Below are positions 27,117 to 35,892 of a stretch of DNA of 64,000 bases, in pieces. A model generated the notes under the pieces. That model did not search any database. It worked only from the letters and a program-made list of their open reading frames with translations, and was not told the origin of the DNA. The stretch's first letter is position 1; the number at the start of each line of letters is the position of its first letter. Origin of the DNA: Agromyces archimandritae (GTDB lineage Bacteria > Actinomycetota > Actinomycetes > Actinomycetales > Microbacteriaceae); assembly GCF_018024495.1 (NCBI RefSeq), contig NZ_CP071696.1:3286001-3350000 (forward strand), given 5' to 3'. The translations under genes and the position numbers were made by a program.

Positions 27117-27718
27117 ACCGCCGCATCGTCGTGTGCGGGGGCGCCGAGCGCACTCCCGTCGGAGGACGCCGCGTCGTCGGTGAGGCGGGCGAGCCGGCGC
27201 ACCGCGTCGACCTTGTGCGGAAAGCGCTGCCCGCCGGCCAGTCGCCGCCTCGTGCCCTCCAGCGGTTCGGGGTCTCCGCGGAAGAGCCGTGCCACGATCC
27301 GCACCGCCGCGTCGTCGTCGAGAGCGGGGGAGCGCAGGACGTCGAATGCGGTGCGTTCCCGACTCGTGCATTGCGCAGGACCGAAGCAGACGACATCCTC
27401 CTCATCGAGGAGGTACTCGTGCATCCGGATGCGGGGGTTCAGTCGCGCAGAGACGCGCGCCTCGATCGGGCGGCAGAACTCCGCGACCGCAGGCTCCACG
27501 AGTTCGGCGCCGTGCACCCATGCCGCCGTGCGGCCTGCGATGACGAGCCCGGTGCCGCCGCGCATCATCGCGGCGGCGGCGCGCAGCCCGGCGAGGTCCG
27601 GTTCGTCCACGGGCGTCCAGCCGCCCCCGAACGGGTGCACCTCGCCGTCGATGCGCAGCGCGCACAGTTCGGCGAGGGGGAAGTCATCGGTTCCGAGGAG
27701 CGAGGGGAGACGTGCCAT
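27095..27718 (-). CDS. AbiEi-like protein (possible type IV antitoxin-like regulator)
   Basis: 207-aa protein with the pattern [17 protein letters not shown], then an Arg-rich stretch and [23 protein letters not shown]. This resembles the C-terminal region of AbiEi-type antitoxin-related proteins common in actinobacteria. No AbiEii-like nucleotidyltransferase toxin is adjacent. ATG at 27718 is chosen; ATG at 27748 would add ten residues. GGAGG lies only one base before the chosen start, so ribosome recruitment is not clear. Function is uncertain. Confidence 0.55.
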   Translation of the reverse strand: MARLPSLLGTDDFPLAELCALRIDGEVHPFGGGWTPVDEPDLAGLRAAAAMMRGGTGLVIAGRTAAWVHGAELVEPAVAEFCRPIEARVSARLNPRIRMHEYLLDEEDVVCFGPAQCTSRERTAFDVLRSPALDDDAAVRIVARLFRGDPEPLEGTRRRLAGGQRFPHKVDAVRRLARLTDDAASSDGSALGAPAHDDAAVQPSLTR

Positions 27719-27820
27719 GCCTCCATCGTCTCGCCTCACGGCATCCACGGGCGGCGGACCGGCGGATCTGTGGAGAGCGCCCCGGCATCCGCTCGCTGTG
27801 GAGGACGGAGCCCGCCGGGC

Positions 27821-29053
27821 TCAGCCGCCGACGGCCTTCAGCCAGGCGCGACGGGCCTCGAGGGCTTCCTCGGCGGCGGCGATCGCCTTCGCGTCGCCGG
27901 CCTCGCGCGCCTCCGCGAGCTCGCTCTCGAGCTTCTCGATGGCGTCGTTCAGCTGACCGAGCATGCCCTCGGAGCGGGCCTTCTTCTCCGGGTCCTCACG
28001 GTCCCAGTGCTCGGCCTCGAGCGCACGCACATGATTCTCGACCTTGCGCAGCCGGTCCTCGACCTGACGCACCTGGTCGCGCGGCACGCGGCCCGCCTCG
28101 TCCCAGCGGCGCTGGACGTCGACGAGCTTCGTGCGCGCACGGGCGTGGTCGCGCTCGGAGAGCAGCGGCTCCGCCTCCTCGAGGAGGGCGAGCTTGACGT
28201 CGAGGTTGGCCTGATACTCGATGTCCGCCTGCGCGTCGATCTCGGCCTTGGCCTGGAAGAGCACGTCCCCGGCGGCCTTGAACCGCGCCCATAGGGCGTC
28301 GTCCTGCTTCTTGCCGGCGCGGCCGGCCTGCTTCCACTCGTCGAGGAGGCTGCGGTACTCGGCGATGCCGTCGATGCCGCGCGGCGCGAGCGCCTCGGCG
28401 CGCTCGATCAGCCGCTGCTTGCGGCTGCGCACATCGCGGTGCGCGGTGTCGAGTTCGGCGAAGAACGCGCGGCGATGCTGTTCGATCGTCGTGCGCGCCG
28501 TGCGGAACCGCTTCCAGAGGGTGTTCGCCTCGCCCTTCGGCAGACGCGGGCCGTCCTGCTGGTGGCGCTGCCACTCAGTGAAGAGCTCGTCGAGGCGTGC
28601 GCCCGTCTGCTTCCACTGCGTCTTGGCCGGGTCCTGCGCCGCGAGCGCCTCGGCGGCCTCGACGATGGCCGTACGGGTGCGGATGCCCTCGGCCACGGCG
28701 GCTTTGGCTTCGGCCTGCTGTTGCTCGGTCAGCTCGCCGACGGTGCCGGAGAGCGCCTCGAGGCGCGTGCTGAGCGAAGCGAGGTCGCCGACCGCGTGGG
28801 CGTCGGAGACGGCCGTCTGCAGCGCGGCCACCGCCTTGGCGACGTCGGCGGCGGGCGCACCGCGCCGGGCCCGCTGCTCGAGCAGCCCGACCTGACCCGC
28901 CAGATCGGCGTACTTGCGCTCGAAATACGCGAGCGCCTCCTCAGGGGTCCCGTCGGGGTACTGCCCGACCTCGCGCTCTGCGTCGCCGATGCGGACGAAG
29001 ACGGTACCCGTCTCGTCGACGCGGCCCCACGGCTGCTGATCTGATTCGGTCAC
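27821..29053 (-). CDS. DUF349 domain-containing coiled-coil protein
   Basis: 410-aa, highly charged, almost wholly helical protein without signal or membrane segment. Repeated DUF349-type units carry the pattern W-x-x-A/G...LWxRFxxA (WKQTGARLDEL, LWKRFRTARTTIEQH, LWARFKAAGDVLF, RRWDEAGRV). The C-terminal 70 residues form a predicted coiled coil. Function of the family is unknown. GTG start with GGTGAGG upstream. It is a single gene 91 bp downstream of the cyclophilin on the same strand. Confidence 0.88.
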   Translation of the reverse strand: MTESDQQPWGRVDETGTVFVRIGDAEREVGQYPDGTPEEALAYFERKYADLAGQVGLLEQRARRGAPAADVAKAVAALQTAVSDAHAVGDLASLSTRLEALSGTVGELTEQQQAEAKAAVAEGIRTRTAIVEAAEALAAQDPAKTQWKQTGARLDELFTEWQRHQQDGPRLPKGEANTLWKRFRTARTTIEQHRRAFFAELDTAHRDVRSRKQRLIERAEALAPRGIDGIAEYRSLLDEWKQAGRAGKKQDDALWARFKAAGDVLFQAKAEIDAQADIEYQANLDVKLALLEEAEPLLSERDHARARTKLVDVQRRWDEAGRVPRDQVRQVEDRLRKVENHVRALEAEHWDREDPEKKARSEGMLGQLNDAIEKLESELAEAREAGDAKAIAAAEEALEARRAWLKAVGG

Positions 29054-29144
29054 GGCCTCACCTTGGTCGTTCTTCGAGCGTGCCGCCCGGAGGCGACGAT
29101 GACGCAGACCAGCCTATTGCACCCGGGGCCCCGGCTCGCGGCCG

Positions 29145-29927
29145 TTATTCGATCGTGAATCCGGTGATCTTCACGGGGGTCGCCGGTGCGCCGTCGCTTG
29201 CGCCGCCTTCGACGCCGCCATCGACGATCCCGCTCTTCAACTGGTCGAGGCCGCTCGTGACCCGACCGATGACCGAATACCCGCCGGTGTCGCCGGGCAG
29301 CTCGGTGTCGTCGTACACGATGAAGAACTGGCTGCCCTGGCTGTACGGATCGGCGGCGCGCGCCATCGCGATCGTGCCGGCGGGGTACTGCCCGTCGGCC
29401 GGGGCGTTCTCGATGGGGCCGTAGCTGTAGCCGGGGCCGCCGGTGCCGTCGCCGGCCGGGTCGCCGCACTGCAGCACGAAGAGGCCGCTCGTGGTGAGGC
29501 GGTGGCAGGCCAGCCCGTCGTAGAAGCCGGCCTGGATCAGGCTGATCTCGCTGGAGACGGCCTGCGGGGCCGCGGCGCCGTCGAGCTCGATGCCGAGCGG
29601 GATCGTGTCGTTCAGCGTGAGGGTGCCCGTCCAGCTTCGGCCCTCGGCGATCTCGGGCGAGGGCACATCGCCCTGGTTCTCGCCCTCGGCGGCGCTCGGC
29701 GCCGGCGTGGCGGACGGCGAGGCGACCGGGTCGGGGGCGCCGGGCCCGCCGCTGAAGTAGAAGAGCTGAGCCCAGATCGCCAGCGCGGCGACGGCGACGA
29801 GGGCGACGGACGCGATGACGTTGTCGCGCACCCGCCGGTGCTCCTTCAGCCGATGGCTCTCCTGACGTGCCTGATACGTGCGCAGTCGTGCGCGCTCCTC
29901 GCGCGCCTGCCGGTCGTTGCTGGCCAC
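29145..29927 (-). CDS. Membrane-anchored cyclophilin-type peptidyl-prolyl isomerase
   Basis: 260-aa protein: a basic cytosolic N-terminus (1-35), one transmembrane helix (about 37-60), a Pro/Ala/Ser linker, then a cyclophilin domain outside the membrane. Cyclophilin markers include [29 protein letters not shown] and YSVIGRV. The usual F-H-R core at the start of the domain is HRL here, as in other divergent actinobacterial members, so activity is probable but not certain. It likely helps fold secreted proteins. GTG start with AAGGAG. Confidence 0.88.
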   Translation of the reverse strand: MASNDRQAREERARLRTYQARQESHRLKEHRRVRDNVIASVALVAVAALAIWAQLFYFSGGPGAPDPVASPSATPAPSAAEGENQGDVPSPEIAEGRSWTGTLTLNDTIPLGIELDGAAAPQAVSSEISLIQAGFYDGLACHRLTTSGLFVLQCGDPAGDGTGGPGYSYGPIENAPADGQYPAGTIAMARAADPYSQGSQFFIVYDDTELPGDTGGYSVIGRVTSGLDQLKSGIVDGGVEGGASDGAPATPVKITGFTIE

Positions 29928-30044
29928 TCACGCTCCTTCGTCGTTCGACACCGAGTTGAACTCTATGGGATGCGCGGAGGCGCGCACCAATCATCCGGCC
30001 GGGCGCGGCATCCGCCCGGCGCACCGGATGTCGGCGGCCGCGAT

Positions 30045-30050
30045 TACGCT
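30045..30050 (+). promoter_or_regulatory. Leaderless promoter -10 of rarA
   Basis: TACGCT ends 6 nt before the ATG; the spacer is six G residues directly against the start codon, too close to act as a Shine-Dalgarno. Confidence 0.45.
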
Positions 30051-30056
30051 GGGGGG

Positions 30057-31499
30057 ATGGCCGAGTCGCATCCGGGATTGCGCGCGGGCGCGACCCCGCT
30101 CGCGGTGCGCATGCGCCCGACGAGCCTCGACGAGGTCGCCGGCCAGCGCCACCTGCTCACGCCGGGCTCGCCGCTCGTCGCCCTCGCGAGCGACCGCACG
30201 GGGGAGTCGGGCTCGGTCTCGGTGATCCTGTGGGGGCCGCCCGGCACCGGCAAGACGACGCTCGCCCAGGCGATCGCGCGCTCCTCGGGGCGCCGATTCG
30301 TCGAGCTGTCGGCCGTGACCGCCGGGGTCAAAGACGTCCGCCACGTCATGGAGGAGGCGCGGGCGAACCGGGACCTCTACGGCACGTCCACGGTGCTCTT
30401 CCTCGATGAGATCCACCGCTTCACGAAGGCGCAGCAGGATGCGCTGCTGCCGGGCGTCGAGAACGGCTGGGTGATCCTCGTCGCCGCGACCACCGAGAAC
30501 CCGTCATTCTCGGTGATCTCGCCGTTGCTGTCCCGATCGCTGCTGCTGACCCTCGAGCCGCTCTCGGACGAGGATCTCGGGCTGCTCGTGGATCGCGCGG
30601 TCACCGACCGGAGGGGCCTCGGCGGCCGGGTCGAACTGGATCCCGAGGCCCGGGCCGCGATCGTCCGCCTCGCTTCGGGCGACGCGCGCCGGGCCCTCAC
30701 GGCGCTCGAGGCCGCATCCCTCGCGGCCTCGGCGGATGCCGCCGATCAGGCCGCCGCCCGCCGCGCCGAAGCCGCCGGCGACGAGGAGGGCGACGAGGAC
30801 GAGGTACAGGACGGCGAGGCATCGCCGGGGGCGCCCGACGACGCGGCCGCCGACGACGCGACGCCCCTCATCACGGCCGAGGTCGTCTCCCGCGCCGTCG
30901 ACCGGGCGCTGCTGCGATACGACCGCAACGGCGACGAGCATTACGACGTCATCAGCGCGTTCATCAAATCGGTTCGGGGCAGCGACGTCGACGCGGCGCT
31001 GCACTACCTCGCGCGGATGATCGAGGCGGGGGAGGATCCGCGCTTCATCGCGCGGCGCATCATCGTGCTGGCCTCGGAGGACATCGGCTTGGCCGATCCG
31101 ACGGCGCTCGGGGCGGCCGTCGCGGCGGCGGATGCGGTGCAGTTCATCGGCATGCCGGAGGGGCGGATCCCGCTCGCGCAGGCCGTCGTCCACCTCGCCA
31201 CCGCGCCGAAGTCGAACGCCGCATACCTCGGGATCGACCGGGCCATCGCGGACGTCCGCGCCGGGCGTGCCGGCCGAGTGCCGAAGCACCTGCGCGATGC
31301 GCACTATCCCGGCGCAAAGCGGCTCGGGCACGGGAAGGGGTACCGGTACCCGCACGACGATGCGATCGGCGTCGTCCGACAGGATTACCTGCCCGACGAG
31401 CTCCGCGGGTCCGTCTACTACCGACCGACCGAGCACGGCAACGAGCGCGACATCGCGGCCAGGCTCGAGAAGCTGCGACGGATCACGCGCGGAGACTGA
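30057..31499 (+). CDS. rarA: Replication-associated recombination protein A (RarA/MgsA)
   Basis: 480-aa AAA+ ATPase that acts at stalled replication forks. Walker A GPPGTGKT is at residues 60-67, Walker B is LFLDEIHRF, with the sensor AATTENPSF. The C-terminal tetramerisation region ([32 protein letters not shown]) is intact. Between the AAA lid and that region is an acidic insert at about 225-270 ([15 protein letters not shown]) that E. coli RarA lacks. It is divergent from the cyclophilin gene and stands alone before the rpsD leader. Confidence 0.95.
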   Translation: MAESHPGLRAGATPLAVRMRPTSLDEVAGQRHLLTPGSPLVALASDRTGESGSVSVILWGPPGTGKTTLAQAIARSSGRRFVELSAVTAGVKDVRHVMEEARANRDLYGTSTVLFLDEIHRFTKAQQDALLPGVENGWVILVAATTENPSFSVISPLLSRSLLLTLEPLSDEDLGLLVDRAVTDRRGLGGRVELDPEARAAIVRLASGDARRALTALEAASLAASADAADQAAARRAEAAGDEEGDEDEVQDGEASPGAPDDAAADDATPLITAEVVSRAVDRALLRYDRNGDEHYDVISAFIKSVRGSDVDAALHYLARMIEAGEDPRFIARRIIVLASEDIGLADPTALGAAVAAADAVQFIGMPEGRIPLAQAVVHLATAPKSNAAYLGIDRAIADVRAGRAGRVPKHLRDAHYPGAKRLGHGKGYRYPHDDAIGVVRQDYLPDELRGSVYYRPTEHGNERDIAARLEKLRRITRGD

Positions 31500-31518
31500 C
31501 CGCGCACGTCACGTCTGT

Positions 31519-31524
31519 TAGACT
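31519..31524 (+). promoter_or_regulatory. rpsD promoter -10
   Basis: TAGACT, 193 nt before the rpsD start, within GTTAGACTGG. It defines a long untranslated leader for rpsD. Confidence 0.5.
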
Positions 31525-31530
31525 GGTCGC

Positions 31531-31716
31531 TGGCCTGAAGCCTGGTTTCCGCGTGCGGCTGCGCGGATCCACGGTGAAGGGGGCGAAGACCTGTAGCCGG
31601 TCGGCCCTCGGCCGGCAAGGTGCGACCCAGCTCGCATCGCCTGCGAATCCCTCTGAACGTTTTCCGCACGCATGCGCGTGCGGATCATTTGTCGAGATTC
31701 CTCCGAAAGGTAATAC
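31531..31716 (+). promoter_or_regulatory. Structured rpsD 5' leader
   Basis: About 190 nt of leader with several hairpins: CCGCG/CGCGG near 31550-31566, the nested GCCGG/CCGGC at 31596-31616 and a perfect CCGCACGC-ATGC-GCGTGCGG at 31664-31683 just before AAAGG. S4 represses its own synthesis by binding leader RNA in other bacteria, so this may be an autoregulatory site. I cannot match it to a named RNA family. Confidence 0.4.
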
Positions 31717-32340
31717 GTGACCAACCAGTCCCGCAGCAAGACGCGCCTCTCCCGCGCGCTCGGCGTCGCCCTGACCCCGAAGGCCGCCCGCTACATGGAG
31801 AAGCGGCCCTACGGCCCCGGCGAGCACGGCCGCACCAAGCGCAAGGCCGACAGCGACTACGCCGTCCGCCTCCGCGAGAAGCAGCGTCTGCGCGCCCAGT
31901 ACGGCATCCGCGAGAAGCAGCTCCGCATCGCGTTCAACGAGGCCCGCCGCACCGACGGCCTGACGGGTGAGAACCTCGTCGAGCTGCTCGAGATGCGCCT
32001 CGACGCGCTCGTGCTTCGCGCCGGCTTCGCCCGCACCATCGCGCAGGCCCGCCAGTTCGTCGTGCACCGCCACATCCTCGTCGACGGCAAGATCGTCGAC
32101 CGCCCCTCCTTCCGCGTGAAGCCGGGCCAGACCATCGGCGTCAAGCAGCGCTCCGAGGGCACCGAGCCGTTCCAGGTCGCCGCGGCCGGCGGTCACGTGG
32201 ACGTGCTGCCGAAGCTCCCCGGCTACCTCGAGGTCCAGCTCGACACGCTGCAGGCCAAGCTCGTGCGTCGCCCCAAGCGCGCCGAGGTGCCCGTCACCTG
32301 TGACGTGCAGCTCGTCGTCGAGTACTACGCCGCCCGCTGA
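31717..32340 (+). CDS. rpsD: 30S ribosomal protein S4
   Basis: 207-aa primary binder of 16S rRNA, with the S4 RNA-binding domain around 97-160 (RLDALVLRAGFARTIAQAR is its core). The N-terminal region has no cysteines, so it is the zinc-free (C-minus) form rather than the zinc-binding form. It is a single-gene unit, as is common in actinobacteria, outside the ribosomal protein operon. GTG start with AAAGG. A strong hairpin follows. Confidence 0.98.
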   Translation: MTNQSRSKTRLSRALGVALTPKAARYMEKRPYGPGEHGRTKRKADSDYAVRLREKQRLRAQYGIREKQLRIAFNEARRTDGLTGENLVELLEMRLDALVLRAGFARTIAQARQFVVHRHILVDGKIVDRPSFRVKPGQTIGVKQRSEGTEPFQVAAAGGHVDVLPKLPGYLEVQLDTLQAKLVRRPKRAEVPVTCDVQLVVEYYAAR

Positions 32341-32353
32341 TTCCGGCGGCTTG

Positions 32354-32387
32354 AGCAGGGGGTCGCGCCGTGGCGCGGCCCCCTGCT
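32354..32387 (+). terminator. rpsD terminator
   Basis: AGCAGGGGG / CCCCCTGCT outer stem with an inner CGCGCC/GGCGCG pairing, then TCGTCTT. It starts 13 nt after the rpsD stop. Confidence 0.8.
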
Positions 32388-32479
32388 TCGTCTTCCCCGG
32401 GCCGATGCCCCCGACACTAGACTGGAGGCCGGCGTGCGCGAGCACACCGGCCCGACTCGAACGCACCAGGGAGCTATCC

Positions 32480-32668
32480 GTGAAGAGCATGCTGTGGTTT
32501 GCCGCCGGTGTCGCGGCGGGATTCGTCGTCGCGCACCAGATCAACCAGACCAAGCAGGGCAAGGAGTTCTTCTCGTCGATCGACGTGAAGACGAAGGCCT
32601 TCAGCCAGGCCGTCGCCGACGCCTATCACGCGCGCGAGGCCGAGCTGCGCGAGCACGACGCGGCCTGA
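32480..32668 (+). CDS. Small conserved membrane protein between rpsD and alaS
   Basis: 62-aa protein: residues 3-20 are one hydrophobic helix (MLWFAAGVAAGFVVAHQI), the rest is a charged cytosolic tail. GTG start with AGGGAG spaced 6 nt. A small single-helix protein of this sort often sits between rpsD and alaS in actinobacteria (in Streptomyces, a DUF6167-type protein by my recollection), so it is likely a real gene. Function unknown. Confidence 0.75.
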   Translation: MKSMLWFAAGVAAGFVVAHQINQTKQGKEFFSSIDVKTKAFSQAVADAYHAREAELREHDAA

Positions 32669-32676
32669 TCCTCGAG

Positions 32677-32695
32677 CCGGCCCTCTGCGGGCCGG
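32677..32695 (+). terminator. GC hairpin before alaS
   Basis: CCGGCCC-TCTGC-GGGCCGG right after the small membrane protein gene. There is no T-run, so it may be a weak terminator or an attenuating structure ahead of alaS. Confidence 0.35.
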
Positions 32696-32753
32696 GCCGC
32701 ACCGGGTGCCGCGCGCCCCGGCATCCGCCCCCTGAACACGCAAGAACGGAACC

Positions 32754-35408
32754 ATGCAGACAGCCGAGATCAGCCGCCGCTACCTCGATTTCTTCGCCGA
32801 GCGCGGCCACAGCGTCGTCCCGTCGGCGTCGCTCGTCTCCGACGACCCCACGGTCATGTTCACCATCGCCGGCATGGTGCCCTTCGTGCCCTACCTCACG
32901 GGCCTCGTGCCGCCGCCGTGGCCTCGGGCCACGAGCCTGCAGCGCTGCATCCGCACGAACGACATCGAAGAGGTCGGCAAGACGGCCCGGCACGGCACGT
33001 TCTTCCAGATGCTCGGCAACTGGTCGTTCGGCGACTACTTCAAAGAGGGCGCGATCGAATACGCCTGGGACTTCCTGACGAAGCCCGAGGCCGACGGCGG
33101 GCTCGGATTCGCCGAGCGCGACCTCTGGGTCACCGTCTACGAGGACGACGACGAGGCCGCCGCGCTCTGGCAGCGCGTCGCGGGCCTGCCGGCCGAACGC
33201 ATCCAGCGCATGGGCAAGGCCGACAACTACTGGCACACCGGTCAGCCGGGCCCCGGCGGCCCCTGTTCGGAGATCTACCTCGACCGCGGTCCCGCCTACG
33301 GCAAGGACGGCGGGCCGATCGTCGACGACGACCGCTTCACCGAGATCTGGAACCTCGTGTTCATGCAGGAGCTCCTGAGCGACGTGCGCACGAAGACCGA
33401 CTTCGACGTCGCCGGGCCGCTGCCCAAGAAGAACATCGACACCGGCATGGGCCTCGAGCGCGTGGCCATGTTCAAGCAGGGCGTCGAGAACATGTACGAG
33501 ACCGACGAGGTGCGCCCCGTGCTCGACCTCGCCGGCACGATGTCCGGGCGCCGCTACGGTGCGAGCCACGAGGACGACGTGCGGATGCGGGTCGTCGCCG
33601 ACCATGTGCGTTCCTCGCTGATGCTCATGATGGACGGCGTCTCGCCGTCGAACGAGGGACGCGGCTACATCCTGCGCCGCCTGCTGCGCCGTTCGATCCG
33701 CGCGATGCGCCTCCTCGGCGTCGAGGGCCCGAGCTTCGAGCACCTCTTCGCGGCGTCGCGGGATGCCATGAAGGCCTCCTACCCCGAGGTCGGCAGCGAC
33801 TACTCGCACATCGAGCAACTCGCCCTCGGCGAAGAAGAGACCTTCCTCCGCACGCTCAGCGCGGGCACGGCGATCCTCGACGTGGCCGTCGAGCAGACGA
33901 AGGGTTCCGGCGCGGCGAAGCTGCCCGGCGACACCGCGTTCCTGCTTCACGACACCTACGGTTTCCCGATCGAGCTGACGCTCGAGACGGCCGAGGAGGC
34001 CGGACTCGACGTGGACCGCGAGGCATTCGACCGGCTGATGGGCGAGCAGCGCTCGCGTGCGAAGGCGGATGCGAAGTCCAAGAAGCGGGTGCTGGCCGAC
34101 CGTTCCGTCTACGCCGGGTTCCGCGCGAAGGGCGAGACCGTCTTCCGCGGCTACACCGAGCTGCAGGCCGATTCCGAGATCATCGGCCTGATCCTCGACG
34201 GCGCTCCCGTCTCCCGCGCGAGCGCGGGGCAGACCGTCGAGGTCATCCTCACCGAGACGAGCCTGTACGCCGAGGCCGGCGGCCAGGCGCCCGACCGCGG
34301 GACCATCGTCGGCGACGGCTTCTCGCTCGAGGTGCTCGACGTGCAGCGGCCCGTCAAGGGGCTCGTGAGCCACACCGTTCGCGTCGCGAGCGGCGAGGTC
34401 GGCGTGGGGGAGCGGGCGACGACGATCGTCGACGCCGACTACCGGCGCGGGGCCACGCAGGCCCACTCCGGCACGCACATCGTGCACGCAGCCCTCCGCC
34501 AGGTGCTCGGGCCCACCGCCCACCAGGCCGGCTCGTTCAACAAGGCCGGCTACCTGCGCCTCGACTTCGGCTGGAACAAGGCGCTCTCGCCCGAGACCCG
34601 CACCGAGATCGAAGAGGTCTCCAACCTCGCCGTCCGCGACGACCTCCAGGTCGTCACCCGCGAGATGCCGCTCGACGAGGCCAAGGCGATGGGCGCGATG
34701 GCGCTCTTCGGCGAGAAGTACGGCGACGTCGTGCGCGTCGTCGACATCGGCGGCCCCTGGTCGCGCGAGCTCTGCGCGGGCACGCACGTCTCCTCGAGCT
34801 CCGAGATCGGCATGATCAACCTCGTCGGCGAATCCTCGGTCGGCGCGTCGAACCGGCGCGTCGAGTCGCTCGTGGGCATCGAGGCGTTCCGTCAGTTCGC
34901 CGCGGAGCGGGCGCTCGTCGCCGAGCTCAGCCGCAACCTCAAGGCGCGCCCCGAAGACCTCGTGGACCGCATCGGGGAGCTCTCGGCGAACCTGAAGGCC
35001 GCCGAGAAGAAGATCCAGGCCTTCGAGGCCAGCGCCCTGCAGGGCCGCGTGCCCGAGCTCGCCGGCACGGCGCAGCGCATCGGCGACACGCTGCTCGTCG
35101 CCCGGTCGCTCGGCAGCCTCGGCTCCGCCGACGAGCTGCGGCAGCTGGCAACCGGCGTCCGCGGGCAGTTGCAGCAGGAGCGGGCCGTGGTCGCCCTCGT
35201 CGCCGACGTCGGCGGCAAGCCCGTCGCGATCGTCGCCACCACGCAGAGCGCCCGCGACGGCGGGGCGAACGCGGGTGCGATCGCCAAGCGCATGGCCGGC
35301 GTGCTCGGCGGCGGAGGCGGCGGCAAGCCCGACCTCGCCCAGGGCGGCGGATCCGACCTCACGGCGATTCCGGCGGCGCTCGACGCCGTGCGCGACGAAC
35401 TGCGGTAG
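32754..35408 (+). CDS. alaS: Alanine--tRNA ligase
   Basis: 884-aa class II synthetase with the full set of domains: catalytic core (1-about 250; RTNDIEEVGKTARHGTFF and GNWSFGDYFK), helical tRNA domain, editing domain with zinc ligands in HSGTH (His571, His575) and CAGTH (Cys674, His678), and the C-Ala domain ending in a Gly-rich GGGGGGKPDLAQGGG. It charges tRNA-Ala and removes mischarged Ser/Gly. ATG with AACGGAACC upstream. Followed after 7 nt by ruvX. Confidence 0.98.
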   Translation: MQTAEISRRYLDFFAERGHSVVPSASLVSDDPTVMFTIAGMVPFVPYLTGLVPPPWPRATSLQRCIRTNDIEEVGKTARHGTFFQMLGNWSFGDYFKEGAIEYAWDFLTKPEADGGLGFAERDLWVTVYEDDDEAAALWQRVAGLPAERIQRMGKADNYWHTGQPGPGGPCSEIYLDRGPAYGKDGGPIVDDDRFTEIWNLVFMQELLSDVRTKTDFDVAGPLPKKNIDTGMGLERVAMFKQGVENMYETDEVRPVLDLAGTMSGRRYGASHEDDVRMRVVADHVRSSLMLMMDGVSPSNEGRGYILRRLLRRSIRAMRLLGVEGPSFEHLFAASRDAMKASYPEVGSDYSHIEQLALGEEETFLRTLSAGTAILDVAVEQTKGSGAAKLPGDTAFLLHDTYGFPIELTLETAEEAGLDVDREAFDRLMGEQRSRAKADAKSKKRVLADRSVYAGFRAKGETVFRGYTELQADSEIIGLILDGAPVSRASAGQTVEVILTETSLYAEAGGQAPDRGTIVGDGFSLEVLDVQRPVKGLVSHTVRVASGEVGVGERATTIVDADYRRGATQAHSGTHIVHAALRQVLGPTAHQAGSFNKAGYLRLDFGWNKALSPETRTEIEEVSNLAVRDDLQVVTREMPLDEAKAMGAMALFGEKYGDVVRVVDIGGPWSRELCAGTHVSSSSEIGMINLVGESSVGASNRRVESLVGIEAFRQFAAERALVAELSRNLKARPEDLVDRIGELSANLKAAEKKIQAFEASALQGRVPELAGTAQRIGDTLLVARSLGSLGSADELRQLATGVRGQLQQERAVVALVADVGGKPVAIVATTQSARDGGANAGAIAKRMAGVLGGGGGGKPDLAQGGGSDLTAIPAALDAVRDELR

Positions 35409-35415
35409 GCGGACG

Positions 35416-35886
35416 GTGCGACCGGGCACGAGACTCGGCATCGACGTCGGCCGCGCGCGGATCGGGGTCGCCCGGTGCGACCCCCATGCCGTGCTCGCCA
35501 CCCCCGTCGAGACGGTGCAACGCGCGGCGGACGGCGATGCCGACATCCGCCGCATCGTCGAGATCGCGACCGAACTCGAGGCGATCGAGCTCGTCGTCGG
35601 CAACCCGCTCTCCCTGTCCGGTTCCTCAACGGCATCCACACTCGACGCGGTAGGCTTCGCGGAACGGCTCGCGGAAGCCATCCGGGTGCCGGTACGACTC
35701 GTCGACGAACGCCTGTCGACCGTCACCGCCCAGCAGGCACTCCGGGCCGCGGGGCGGAAGGCGAAGGCGCAGCGGCCGGTCGTCGACCAGGCCGCCGCCG
35801 TGGTCATCCTGCAACACGCCATCGATGCCGAGCGCGCGGCGGGGGCGCCGCCCGGAGTCGTCGTCCCCTCGAACGAAGGATCCTGA
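35416..35886 (+). CDS. ruvX: Putative pre-16S rRNA nuclease / Holliday junction resolvase RuvX
   Basis: 156-aa YqgF-family RNase H-fold protein. Asp in LGIDVGRARIG, the VGNPLSLSG segment, VDERLSTVTA and VDQAAAVVIL are the family motifs with the metal-binding acids. It processes the 5' end of 16S rRNA in E. coli; a resolvase role has also been proposed. GTG at 35416 gives VRPGTRLGIDVG. Directly between alaS and mltG in the conserved actinobacterial order. Confidence 0.94.
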   Translation: MRPGTRLGIDVGRARIGVARCDPHAVLATPVETVQRAADGDADIRRIVEIATELEAIELVVGNPLSLSGSSTASTLDAVGFAERLAEAIRVPVRLVDERLSTVTAQQALRAAGRKAKAQRPVVDQAAAVVILQHAIDAERAAGAPPGVVVPSNEGS

Positions 35887-35892
35887 CCGAAC

